Shown here: positions 21,646 through 31,439 of the stretch, piece after piece
How positions within the stretch are numbered: position 1 is the first letter of the stretch
Layout of the letters: each line of letters opens with the position of its first letter
Source of the DNA: Platynereis dumerilii
Taxonomy: Eukaryota > Annelida > Polychaeta > Phyllodocida > Nereididae
Direction of reading: 5' to 3'
DNA: 64,000 bases
Assembly (NCBI GenBank): GCA_026936325.1
Contig: JAPTHN010000003.1
Coordinates: 50,894,511-50,958,510 of the forward strand
Translations under genes and position numbers: made by a program
Notes under the pieces: generated by a model
Database searches by the model: none
What the model was told of the DNA's origin: nothing
The model's input: only the letters and a program-made list of their open reading frames with translations

Positions 21646-21679
21646 ACCAACATGGATTTTTAAAAAAATCCATGTTGGT
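21646..21679. repeat. 34-bp near-perfect palindrome
   Basis: ACCAACATGGATTTTT is followed at once by its inverted copy ATCCATGTTGGT with A-rich centre; only the central pair fails to match. A smaller palindrome, TGGTTTTTTGAAAAACCA, lies about 25 bp upstream. Confidence 0.75.
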
Positions 21680-21708
21680 CAGAGGGTAAAGGGGAACTAT
21701 TTTCAATA

Positions 21709-22517
21709 GGTAAGGGAGACTGTGGTAAGTTGTGCCATTCTGGTTTCAGGGTGATTTTCCAAAAAACCGGAGTTTTATCATGTGATCTGAAATCAGATTT
21801 CAAAATACATTACTTTGGCCAGAAGTTTCAGGGCAACTGAACCATTGGGACGATCATGGTAGGCATTTAAAAACAGTAGGTCAAGTGGCACAACGGAGCT
21901 GAGGTCAGTTGTACTGCATGTCAGGGCAAGTTGTTCCAATTAGTTTTTTCCAAAAAACCTAGTATTTCACCTGTTTCTTTACACACAGATGATTTGTATC
22001 TTGTGTTTAGCACATGGCTGATATGTTATATCAAACACTTATCAAAACTCTTCACGCAAAAATAAAAAATTCTGCAAAAACTAGAATTTTTTATTGTTTA
22101 GAGGGTAGTATTGCACTTTTGACAAATGTTCTTCTTAGTGCAAGTTATTTCAAATCATGTTTTGGCTTTACGTACAATTCATACCGAACATAATGAGTAA
22201 AAATTAAATTCTATATTATGCTTCCTCAAATTGATTTTTTGGAGAAAACTAGTTGTCAAAAGTAAATCAACAATGCAAGATTAAATCCAACAACACAGAT
22301 GTCTAGATATGCATGTCTCGTAACTCCAAGATTTCAACAACGAATTTGAATTTATGAGTGTAGCTTTTCATAGCATTATTTTGGCACTTTTTTTCTTGGA
22401 GCATAATTATGTATACAGAGTGTGTGTATAATTTATATGGTGGTATTGCCTTCTTTGCGCAGTGCTTCATTTCCCCCAACAGTGGGTGGCACAACTTACC
22501 CCTCAGCACACCTTACC
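21709..22517. mobile_element. Candidate DNA transposon remnant
   Basis: The left end begins GGTAAGG and contains GTGGTAAGTTGTGCCA. The reverse complement of the right end begins GGTAAGG and contains GGGGTAAGTTGTGCCA. The ends are inverted over about 30 bp with some mismatches, and TA lies at or near both outer edges. There is no transposase frame. Confidence 0.45.
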
Positions 22518-22730
22518 CTAGTCTCTCCTATGTTTTGTCAAGCAAGCAATTTGTTTGAAATCTCAATATTCATGGCCTTCAAGCCAGTACATATCTTGGA
22601 GTTGCAGAAACTTCCAGTTTTCACTGCAAGGCATGAATGACAGCGCTATTTTCTGAAACATTACTTGATTTTTGTTTCAGTACTTGTCAGTTTCACAATG
22701 AGTTCAAAGCTCCAGGTAAAACAAAGGCAT

Positions 22731-22820
22731 GACATTCCAGCGCAGAACATGGCTTGTGTTTGTGAACCTTTGTGAATTATTTGCACCAGACAGCTGCAAC
22801 ATTGCAGTGTATATAATTAG
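22731..22820 (+). promoter_or_regulatory. Promoter of subtilase B
   Basis: TATATAA at 22810-22816, 55 bp upstream of the ATG. Just upstream is a block shared with the locus at 26921: GACATTCC, GAACATGG, GAATTATTTGCA, CAGACAGC and GTGTATATAA in the same order. Conservation of the order suggests a common regulatory cassette, or simply common descent. Confidence 0.6.
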
Positions 22821-22870
22821 GAGTTAGTTGCATTGAAGAATCAACATAAGCTTGTTAGACGGCAGTGAAG

Positions 22871-24043
22871 ATGTTATTTGCTGGTCTCACAATCTCAGCA
22901 CTCTTGTGCTTGGCATCTGCCTTGCCTGCCGTTCAGCTCAGTGGTCATGCCGGAAGAGTAGAAGGTGAATACATTATCGTCTTGAAAGCTCCTAATGCAG
23001 ATGCAGCCATTTATGTAAGCAACACAGTTTCCAAGCTGAGTGGAGTTGTCAGTGGTATGAGCCTTATCAACAGTTTTGCCGCTTTGAAGTCTCCAACTCT
23101 GCACATCCGAGCGCCAAGTGAAGCTGCAGTCAGACAAGCCTACTCCTTGCCAGAAGTGGTGGTTGTTGAAGCCAATGTGAGGACGAAGATGACTATGCAA
23201 TGTCAATCGCAGAACACAGTAGATCTTGAACTTTGGAGCCTCAGCAGAATGTCAAATTCATCAACTGAGTACTTCTATGATGCGCAAGGTGGAAATGGAG
23301 TTAGAGTGTATGTCCTGGACACTGGCATAAGACTCACTCACAACGACTTCGGAGGTAGAGCAACCTTCGGAGAAAATACCCTTGGAGGGAACAACCTTGA
23401 TATAGATGGCCATGGCACAAACTGTGCCGGACTGATCATGGGCTCTACATTTGGTGTTTCCAAGGCGGCCATGACTGTTGCCGTGAAGTGCCTGGATGAT
23501 GGAGGAGCTGGCACCCAAGCTTCTGTCATTGCAGGTATAGACTTTGTTGTTGGTGACACTGGTTCTGGACCTAAGGTTATCAACATGGCATTAAGTATGG
23601 AAGCCAGTTTTGCGTTAGATACTGCAGTGTCTAGTGCAGTAGCAGCAGGAATTACTGTAGTTGCACCATCAGGTAATTATAATGAAGATGCTTGTCTGCG
23701 CAGTCCTGGTCGTTCTACAGATGTCATCACTGTGGGGTCCACCAACTCCAATGACAACCTGGAATGGTATGCAAGCTTCGGCCCTTGTATAGACTTCCTT
23801 GCTCCAGGTTACCTCATTTATACTTCTGGAAATGAAAATGATGATGATATTGCTTGGAAATCTGGAACTTCGATGGCTTGTTCTTATGCTGCCGGAGCAG
23901 CTGCCAACTATTTGTCTGCCAACCCTGATGCTAGTCCTGCTGAGGTTAAGGACTACCTGATCAGCCGTGCAGCTAAGAATGAAATCAACTTGAGGGAAGG
24001 AGAATTTACCCCCAACCTCCTGCTCCAGCAATCTTGTCCATGA
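22871..24043 (+). CDS. Secreted proteinase K-type subtilase B (S8 with I9 propeptide)
   Basis: 390 residues, single exon, same plan as its neighbours: signal peptide, I9 region and S8 catalytic domain. Catalytic residues are Asp150 (VLDTGI), His181 (DGHGTN), Asn269 (PSGN) and Ser334 (GTSMA). The triad is intact, but usually fixed flanks are altered: GTHCAG reads GTNCAG, AAGN reads PSGN, and CPHVAG reads CSYAAG. Activity or specificity may therefore differ from the minus-strand copies. The ATG follows the conserved leader GGCAGTGAAG. AATAAA at 24053-24058. The frame is fully open, arguing for a functional gene. Confidence 0.87.
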   Translation: MLFAGLTISALLCLASALPAVQLSGHAGRVEGEYIIVLKAPNADAAIYVSNTVSKLSGVVSGMSLINSFAALKSPTLHIRAPSEAAVRQAYSLPEVVVVEANVRTKMTMQCQSQNTVDLELWSLSRMSNSSTEYFYDAQGGNGVRVYVLDTGIRLTHNDFGGRATFGENTLGGNNLDIDGHGTNCAGLIMGSTFGVSKAAMTVAVKCLDDGGAGTQASVIAGIDFVVGDTGSGPKVINMALSMEASFALDTAVSSAVAAGITVVAPSGNYNEDACLRSPGRSTDVITVGSTNSNDNLEWYASFGPCIDFLAPGYLIYTSGNENDDDIAWKSGTSMACSYAAGAAANYLSANPDASPAEVKDYLISRAAKNEINLREGEFTPNLLLQQSCP

Positions 24044-24052
24044 AACTTTGAC

Positions 24053-24058
24053 AATAAA
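24053..24058 (+). terminator. Polyadenylation signal of subtilase B
   Basis: AATAAA 9 bp after the stop codon. Confidence 0.65.
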
Positions 24059-24431
24059 GATATAAAAACTGACTTTTGACTGTATGAACTTTTCTTTCAA
24101 TTACTGTATAATACTGTATACATGTATGGCAGCAATATGTTTTCATAACAACATGAAAGTCCTGTAAAGTTTGATTTTTTACTATTCATGGTAGAAGCAT
24201 CATAATGAGAAAACTGCTGCTTTATAAATGCCATCATATTCGTACAGAATGATGATGGCAATAAAATATTGAAACGATGAAGAAAAATAAATTATTGTAG
24301 ACTTGAGTGTAGTGTACCAGTGGATATTGAATTTTTCTCTCTTATGTATTTACCACATTATACTTGAAATGTAATTTGGTCTTCTCACTTGCCACAGATT
24401 CTCCCAGCACTTCAGAGTTATTAATGAGGCA

Positions 24432-24624
24432 CGGTGGCAGAACTGGAGGGATTCGAGCTCTGGGGCACCTGGGGGACACATGATTCTCTGGGGGGGGGAG
24501 GATACCAACTATGCTAACTGTATATTTTAGCCAGAGTTGGCTAGTTCATATTGGGGGTGCACCTGGGGGGTACAGGTCCAATATGGGGGACACGTACCCC
24601 CCCCCCCCCATAGAGATACCACTG
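24432..24624. mobile_element. hAT-type MITE, diverged second copy
   Basis: Same family as the element at 10232: the termini CGGTGGCAGAACTGG and (reverse complement) CAGTGGTATCTCTATGG, the shared core GTATATTTTAGCCAGAGTTGG, and GGTCCAATATGGGGG. The flanks ATGAGGCA and ATGAGACC look like a decayed 8-bp target duplication. Confidence 0.7.
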
Positions 24625-24744
24625 ATGAGACCACATAGAATGATGAGGTGGGAGTTTCAATGCTAACTGAGTTCCATTTGTTTGGCCACATTTGGACATG
24701 TCTATCAGGCTCCCTGTCAGTCCCTAAATTTAGCTTTCAAGTAT

Positions 24745-24825
24745 TGCCATGCAGTAGAATCGAACCCTGACCTCAAAATTACAAGGCCAGCATGCAATGC
24801 ACTCAGCCACTTAGGTAGGCCTACA
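24745..24825 (-). repeat. tRNA-derived SINE-like head, minus strand
   Basis: On the minus strand, TGGCTGAGTGCATTG gives a good polymerase III A box and GGGTTCGATTC a good B box, with normal tRNA spacing. T-arm pairing is imperfect and no sound acceptor stem could be drawn, so a SINE head is more likely than a working tRNA gene. Confidence 0.55.
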
Positions 24826-25616
24826 TGGCTTTGCAGTGTGAAAAAAATCTTCACACCAATGGGGATCATAACATTATGGAATCTTTAATCAAGATGTAAG
24901 AACAGGGCAGGGAATGGACACATATAAAGTAACTTTATTATGCACATCTGAGAACAGCTGAAGAAGGTGGAATTTTCTCTTGAGGTGTCCGTTTCCTGAC
25001 CTGCATGATATCAGTCTTTCAACAAAGTAGCCAATAAGAGACTTGCACAGTTACAAGTAAAATCTGGATTTCCAGATGCAGGCCAGCATAGAAATCCCAC
25101 AGAACGCTGTCCTGCTACCCAAATTCGTTAAATTTATCCAGAAGGTGGCGCAAAAGGCTAGCTCCAAAAAATCATTTTTTGCTACAGTGCAGTAATCTAT
25201 GTGGAGACATTGGTTATGAGGATGTATTAGACTTTGACTTTTGACTCAAGTGTGAACATCTGTTATGGGCTCTGCACATTTCCGATTGAAGTGTGGACAT
25301 CATGAACAGTCATGAAACCAGGTGGCAGCACTCTTTAGAGTGCATAGGCCCACCGCCAGGAAAAGAGGGGGGTTCATCACCTTTTCTCATTTATCATATT
25401 AGTAATACATACACTAATGTTTATTCAGTAAAATGTCAGTTATTGGAAGCGCTTTCATAGCACTTTGAAGCATGCATTGGCCACCTATTTTTTATTTTAA
25501 TGGATTAGACTACAACTAACCAAAACCATTTTTCAGAGTAATTAATTTCAGAATGATTCAATAGAATGATTAGTAACCATTCTCGCTTTTAGTATATAGT
25601 TTTTGTCTATCCTCCA

Positions 25617-25691
25617 GAATTATTTTCACATGACAGCTCTGCAGCAAAGCAGTGCATAGCATGAGGCGTTAGTTGTATCAAAGATCAACAT
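25617..25691 (+). pseudogene. Decayed promoter and leader of the subtilase fragment
   Basis: AGAATTATTTTCACATGACAG, GCAGTGCATAG and GGCGTTAGTTGTATCAAAGA parallel the promoter and 5' leader of subtilase B (GAATTATTTGCACC, GCAGTGTATATAA, GAGTTAGTTGCATTGAAGAA). The TATA box is lost. The match stops exactly where the MITE begins. Confidence 0.55.
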
Positions 25692-25982
25692 TCGCTCTTA
25701 ACGCAAAAGGTTCTTGATGCTATATATAAAGAACCCATAGCCGAAAGATGGCTCTACATTTTTTAAGGTTTTAACTGAATTAAAAGGTTCAATACTTGGT
25801 GGGAAGGCCCTATGGCAAGACCCTACACTGTATGCTCCCAACTTGAGAGAAAGGGGTTCCATTGTGGGAGTTCAGTGTACAGATAGCTGGATTATCTAAA
25901 TGTTGTCTTGTTTGCTGATGGAACTTCAGTAATGAACCTTTTAGGGTTCCTTATCTATTCCAGCTTTTGTTGAGAATTTGGC
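25692..25982. mobile_element. MITE family 1, copy c, inserted in a subtilase leader
   Basis: It starts CGCTCTTAACGCAAAAGGTT and contains the family blocks TTGGTGGGAAGGCCCTATG and GAGAGAAAGGGGTTCC. It ends near TTTTGTTGAGAATT after an internal deletion relative to copy a. Subtilase promoter-like sequence lies on its left and subtilase coding sequence on its right. Confidence 0.65.
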
Positions 25983-26369
25983 TCCTTAGAGAGCAGTTTC
26001 TCAGTAATTTTGTGCTTGACATCTGCCTTGCCTGCCCTTCAGCTCAGTGGCCATGCTGGAAGAATAGAAGGTGAATATATCGTTCTCTTGAAAGCTCCAA
26101 ATGCAGATGCGGCCAACTTTTTCAGCAACACTATTTCCAAGTTGTTGGCAGTATGAGTTTCATCAAAATTTTTGCCACTTTAAAGCATATTCAAGTACCA
26201 AGTGAAGCTGCTGTGAGACAATCATATTACTTGCCAGAAGTTGAGGTTGTAGAAACCAATGCGAGTACACAGATGTCTACACAATGTCTATTGCAGAACA
26301 CCGCTACATCTCCTGACCTCTAGGGCCTTCACAGACTCTCAAATTCATCAAGTGAATACTCTTACAATA
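25983..26369 (+). pseudogene. Subtilase pro-domain fragment
   Basis: About 390 bp homologous to the signal peptide, I9 propeptide and first part of the mature enzyme of neighbouring subtilases: CTTGACATCTGCCTTGCCTG, then GAAGGTGAATATATCGTTCT, then a match to the VEVVEANVRTK region, ending after the equivalent of SNSSTEYSY. Frame changes and stops are present and the whole catalytic core is missing. It can no longer encode a protease. Confidence 0.8.
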
Positions 26370-26780
26370 TAATAGTCCAACTTGTTGTCAGGTCAATACT
26401 ATATATATATACTCTATACTGATGTAAGGCACTTGGAAGGGGATATTCACCTGTATAGCCTCTCTTTTTCTTCAGATACTTTTCGCTGAATAAAACACTG
26501 AATCAAACATCTGTTTATGGCAATAGCATTTAACTACAATTAAAGACATGTTAAATTGAACTCCTGTTCAATTTCCTCTCAAGGTCAAAAATTTTCTGTA
26601 CAGGGGTGAGAAGCCATTCAGCCTTACACTGTAACTTCAGACACCTTTAACGCCAATTCAGACAGTTCACAACTGCACGTGAGTGTTAAACACAACAGTT
26701 CATGTTTAAATGTGACAGTTCATTTGTTGTTGTGTTCATTTTTTAAAATACGATCCTAAAAATTGAACAACAGAAACTTG
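26370..26780. other. Gene-less stretch
   Basis: No coding or RNA signal recognised; contains a short TA-rich run near 26398-26415. Confidence 0.5.
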
Positions 26781-26870
26781 ACATTCCCAGATCTGAACAT
26801 GGTCAGAGTTTGTGACGCCATGGGAATTATTTGCATCAGACAGCCGTAGCATTGGAGTGTATATAATAGG
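26781..26870 (+). promoter_or_regulatory. Promoter of subtilase locus C
   Basis: TATATAA at 26860-26866, 54 bp before the ATG, preceded by the block shared with subtilase B (GACATTCCC, GAACATGG, GAATTATTTGCATCAGACAG). The promoter looks well kept although the reading frame is interrupted. Confidence 0.55.
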
Positions 26871-26920
26871 GATGAGTGGTGTCCCTGCATCAACACTAAT
26901 TAGCTCCTAAAACACTGAAG

Positions 26921-28027
26921 ATGTTGTTTGCTGGTCTTACAATCTCAGCAATCCTGTGCTTCATTGTCTTGAAAGCTCCCAATGCAGATGCGACCAACTA
27001 TGTCAGCAACACCGTTACCAAGCTGATTAGAGTTGTTGGGGGTATGAGCATCATCAACAGTTTTGCCGCTTTGAAGTCTCCAACTCTGCACATCAGAGCA
27101 CCGAGTGAAGCTGCAGTCAGACAAGCCTACTCCTTGCCAGAAGTGGTGGTTGTTGAAGCCAATGTGAGGACTAATATGACTACAGAATGTCGATTACAGA
27201 ACACAGTAGATCTTGACCTTTGGGGCCTCAACAGACTCTCAAATTCATCAACAGAGTACTCCTATGATGCACAAGGTGGAAATGGAGTTAGGGTGTAACT
27301 CCTAGACACTGGCATAAGACTCACTCACAATGACTTCGGAGGCAGAGCAACTTTTGGCGCAAATACCCTTGGAGGCAGTGACAGCGATATTGATGGGCAT
27401 GGAACACACTATGCTGGAATCATCATGGGTACGACGTATGGCGTTTCTAAGGCTGCCACGTCTGTTGCTGTGAAGGTCCTGGATGATGTTGGAGTTGGCG
27501 CCCAAGCTTCTATCATTGCTGGGATAGACTTTGTTGTTGGCCACACCAGTTCTGGACCTAAGGTGATGAACCTGGCACTCAGTAGGTCAGCCAATATTGT
27601 TATAGATACTGCAGTGTCTAGTGCAGTTGCTGTCGGAATTACTGTGGTTGTGGCAGCTGGCCAAAACAATGCAGATGCTTGTTTGTACAGCCCTGGTCGT
27701 AATGCAGATGCCATCACTGTGGGTTATACTACGCCAGCTGAGTATCTTGGATTTTCTTGCAACAATGGTTCCTGTGTTGACATCCTGGCTCCAGGCTACT
27801 ATATTAGGTCTGCTGGAAATGCAAATGATGACGATATTTCTCTGAAGCATGGAACTTCCCAGGCTAGCTCTTTTGTTGCTGGAGCAGCTGCCAACTATTT
27901 GTCGGCCAACCCTAATGCCAGTCCTGCTGAAGTTAAGGCCCACCTCATCAGCAGTGCTGCTAAAGGTGAAATCAACCTGAAGGACATGGACACCCCCAAC
28001 TTGCTACGCAAGCAGTCCTATCCATAA
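26921..28027 (+). pseudogene. Subtilase C, single nonsense codon and 5' deletion
   Basis: One frame of 369 codons is open from 26921 to the stop at 28027, except for a TAA at 27296-27298. This codon replaces the Tyr of VYVLDTG, directly before the catalytic Asp. About 25 residues spanning the signal peptide cleavage site and propeptide start are also missing (ILCF runs into IVLKAPNAD). Downstream, His (DGHGTHYAG), Asn (AAGQN, shifted by one residue) and Ser (GTSQAS) regions are recognisable. Without its cleavage region and with the core cut off it cannot be a normal secreted protease. The rest of the frame is clean, so loss is recent. AATAAA at 28038-28043. Confidence 0.85.
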
Positions 28028-28043
28028 AACTTAAAATAATAAA

Positions 28044-28545
28044 GTTATCAAAACTGTCTCTTTAATGTTTGTGCTCATTTTGTGCTCATTTTGTTAGATA
28101 CAATCCTGTATCTGTTTGCATATATATAGCCTAATCTCAGTGTATTTTGAGAGCGATATCAAATATGACCTTTCCCAGTGCTTATTACATAATTATGTCC
28201 TGTCAAAAACTATTTCATGATTTTCTTTTGCCAAATTCATTTTTCAACAGCTCTCAAGGTAAAACAAATAAGAATCCTTTCAGCTACTTCATTAGACATG
28301 TTCAGCAATGGAGCAATGGCCTACCACAGTCTTAAACTTGAAAAATCAGCCTATATCTGATTCTTGATATCGTTTTGGAAGTGTTTTTCAAAAGAGTCAT
28401 TTTCAAGCTCTTTGAATACAGCTCTAAAATTGTCAATATGGAAAAAATATGTATGCAAAGGCTGCTGCTGAGGTGCCTTTTCTAAGATATATTGACCAAA
28501 TAAAGAAATTCTGATCTTTGTAGCTCCTTTACATATAATGGAAAA
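28044..28545. other. Convergent intergenic gap between plus and minus subtilases
   Basis: No gene or repeat recognised. Homology to the minus-strand array begins near 28546, 3' of the first minus gene. Confidence 0.5.
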
Positions 28546-28611
28546 TATTAACAAAAGATATGCAAACATAAAAAGGGTTGTTTTTAAATAGTTTTATTCA
28601 GTCAAGGTTTA

Positions 28612-29778
28612 TTAACAAGACTGCTGGAGCAACAAGTTGGGAGTGTCATTGTTGCCCCTGAGGTCGATTTCATTTTGAGCTGCACCACTTGTGAGGTAGG
28701 ACCTTACTTGAGCAGGAGTGGCACTGGGGTTAGCAGTCAAATAGTTGGCAGCAGCTCCAGCGACATGAGGACAAGCCATGGATGTTCCTGACATTGTAGC
28801 TTCTGCATTATCATTTGAATTTCCAGCGGACAAAATGCCTGAACCTGGGGCTAGGATGTCCACACATGAGCCATAGTTGGAGAACCATGACAAAGTGTCA
28901 GAACTGTCAGTGGCTCCGACAGTGATGGCATCTGGGGAACGAGCAGGGCTTCCCCCACATGCATTGCTCAACTCATTGCCGGCTGCTACAACTACGGAAA
29001 CCCCAGCTGCAACTGCACTTGCCACTGCACTGTCCGTGGCAGTACTTGCTGGGCCACCAAGTGACATGCTGATCACCTTAGGTCCAGAACCGGAGTCGGC
29101 AACGGCAAAGTTCATTCCGTCAATGATGGAAGCTGTGCTGCCAAAACCTTGATCATCCAGGACCTTGACTGCAACAGACTGGGCTGACTTGGAAACACCG
29201 TAAGTAGTACCCATAATGGTTCCAGCACAGTGTGTACCATGGCCATCTACATCATCATTACCTCCACCAATGGTGTTGGTGCCGAAGGTTGATCTGCCCC
29301 CATAGTCGTTGTGAGAGGTTCTAATGCCAGTGTCCAGGACGTATACTCTGACTCCATTTCCACCTTGTTGGTCATAGGAGTACTGTGTTGTTGAATCTGA
29401 CAATCTGCCAAGGCCCCAAAGACCACCGCCAATGCTCTGAACTGCACATTGCTTAATCATCTTCGTCCTCACATTGGCTTCTACAACTTCAACCTCTGGC
29501 AAGGAGTAGGCTTGTCTGACTGCAGCTTCATTTGGCGCTCTGATGTGCAGAGTTGGAGACTTCAAAGCGGAAAACCTGTTGATGATGCTCATTCCCCCAA
29601 CAACTCCACTCAGCTTGGAAACAGTGTTGCTGACATAGTTGGCCGCATCTGCATTGGGAGCTTTCAAGACGATGATGTATTCACCTTCTACTCTTCCAGC
29701 ATGGCCACTGAGCTGAATGGCAGGCAAGGCAGATGCAAGGCACAAGAGTGCTGAGATTGTGAGACCAGCAAACAACAT
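28612..29778 (-). CDS. Minus-array subtilase 1 (most divergent array member)
   Basis: 388 residues, single exon, AATAAA (reverse complement at 28593-28598). It differs from array member 2 at nine positions: F14L, T45A, S68R, A70S, E109K, V116I, N175D, N275G and S348T. None touches Asp149, His180, Asn268 or Ser333. Most changes lie in the signal and propeptide or at surface-type positions. An in-frame ATG at 29826 was rejected as start, because the TATA box at 29832-29839 would put it upstream of the transcription start and the other array copies lack it. Its 5' spacer carries the 1,287-bp transposon but lacks an 870-bp block present in the other spacers. Confidence 0.9.
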   Translation of the reverse strand: MLFAGLTISALLCLASALPAIQLSGHAGRVEGEYIIVLKAPNADAANYVSNTVSKLSGVVGGMSIINRFSALKSPTLHIRAPNEAAVRQAYSLPEVEVVEANVRTKMIKQCAVQSIGGGLWGLGRLSDSTTQYSYDQQGGNGVRVYVLDTGIRTSHNDYGGRSTFGTNTIGGGNDDVDGHGTHCAGTIMGTTYGVSKSAQSVAVKVLDDQGFGSTASIIDGMNFAVADSGSGPKVISMSLGGPASTATDSAVASAVAAGVSVVVAAGNELSNACGGSPARSPDAITVGATDSSDTLSWFSNYGSCVDILAPGSGILSAGNSNDNAEATMSGTSMACPHVAGAAANYLTANPSATPAQVRSYLTSGAAQNEIDLRGNNDTPNLLLQQSC

Positions 29779-29831
29779 CTTCACTGCTTTCCAACAAGCT
29801 AATGTCGATGCATGGCCAATAGTCACTCCTC

Positions 29832-29839
29832 TTTATATA
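29832..29839 (-). promoter_or_regulatory. TATA box of array subtilase 1
   Basis: TATATAAA on the minus strand, about 55 bp before the ATG. The leader CAGTGAAGATG is shared with all paralogues. Confidence 0.65.
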
Positions 29840-31439
29840 CCCTTCAGTTTTGCTTTTTCAATAGATTGAAATTAATCATGCAGCTGTCAGGTGAAAATAT
29901 TTCTCAAGATAATCCAGAAAAACTGACCAAATGTTGAGGTGGAAATGAACTGCTTCCGTTAGTTCTTTGGGACCAATAATGACGAAAGTAACATATTGTA
30001 CTGAGAGCAGTTTAATGAGTGTAATTAATGAGAACGCTTCACAAACTTTCTTCAAGCTCTTTTCTTGCATTATAGTCTTCTGTTTACCATCACTCTTGAC
30101 TTTGACATGTTCATGTCAGTATACATATTGTAGGAGTTGTTTTTGTATAGGAGCTGGTGTTGATTTTTTTAAAAGGTTTCTTGAATGAAAAGCACACTAT
30201 ATATTGTGTCTTTCTAGTCATGATTAACTTAGCCCCAAAAGTTTTTGTTTAGTGGGTCTAATTTGTTTATGATTAGCACAAAGGCAACTTACGGCATATA
30301 TCAATGACAGTGCATCACAAATAAGGTGGTTTTCACTAGAAATATCTCTCTTGTATTTTCTCTATGTTTTAGCCCGAGGAGACTTAAATTGAAATTGTCC
30401 TACTAATCCAAATATCATAATAATAGACGGCCGACTGGGCAAAAGGCGTGTTATGAACCCAAAAATGTGGTGTCTTACTAACTTAGATGTCTTACACTGT
30501 TCTAACTTTCAAGTCAAAACTTGTGCAAAAAAATAACAATTTCATTGTTTGTTTAGGCTTATACTTTTTCTTCAACTGACACTTCCCTGTAACCTATTTG
30601 ACCTATTTTGATGTCGGGGGGGGACATCAACTGATGTCCTAGATGTTGTTCTGACGTCTGACCAGTTACATCAGAAATCCACCAGGTTCCCATCTGTTCC
30701 AAAAGAATAAGAGTAAAAATCAACAAGCAAAGAGTGCTATTAATAGCCCCAAAAGGAGATGTAACTTAATTTGTGGACTAAAATTTGTGAATTTAGGAAA
30801 ATTTTTCAGATCAAAGGACCTTTTACTTGCTCGAAAACATGATGTTGATTTGACTGTCACATTTAGTTGGGAACTTGGGATGGTACTCAAAATCAATTTT
30901 GTGCTCTAATGTGAACATTATCAATGACTTGTTTGGGGAGACAAGTCTAAATGCAGACAGCAAATTGTCACAGCTCAATGATTTTTGGCACAAAGACATG
31001 AGTTGATCTAAGGATCAATACCACATAATTTGTTTTGTCTAAAAAATGTCTTTGCATAAATATAAGCCAAAATCAAGTATTGCGTTTCTTTTGCTGGTGA
31101 GTGTATTTCTAAAATTTCTGCACTATGGCTGTCCATCTCAATGAATCTTACGCTACTGCTGATCTTGGATCAGGGTGTTAATGTGTAAAATTAATTCTGT
31201 TAGGTCCCTGATTTTTATGTGGTAAAAGTATCAGGGTGAGGACTCATCTTACTTAGATAGAAAATATATGTGATATGTTGCTAAGCAAAAGCTACTGCTG
31301 AGATACATTTTCCATGACATGTACATTCATCATTTAACGACAAGTTTGGTAATTAGGTACTGCATTTTGGAGAATGTTTTTAATTTAACAACTAAATGAG
31401 CTATCAATAGAATGCATCATAACATCAGAAATTATTCTA

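Larger units (their letters stand above)
21248..22730. other. Intergenic region between subtilases A and B
   Basis: No gene recognised. It holds a 34-bp palindrome and a candidate transposon (21709-22517), listed separately. Confidence 0.5.
24059..25616. other. Intergenic region with two mobile-element remnants
   Basis: Apart from a hAT-type MITE and a SINE-like sequence (both listed), no gene or RNA is recognised. Confidence 0.5.

Noticed and set aside
24745-24825. Functional tRNA gene on the minus strand
   Set aside because: A and B boxes are good, but T-arm pairing is imperfect and a sound acceptor stem could not be drawn; a SINE head fits better.
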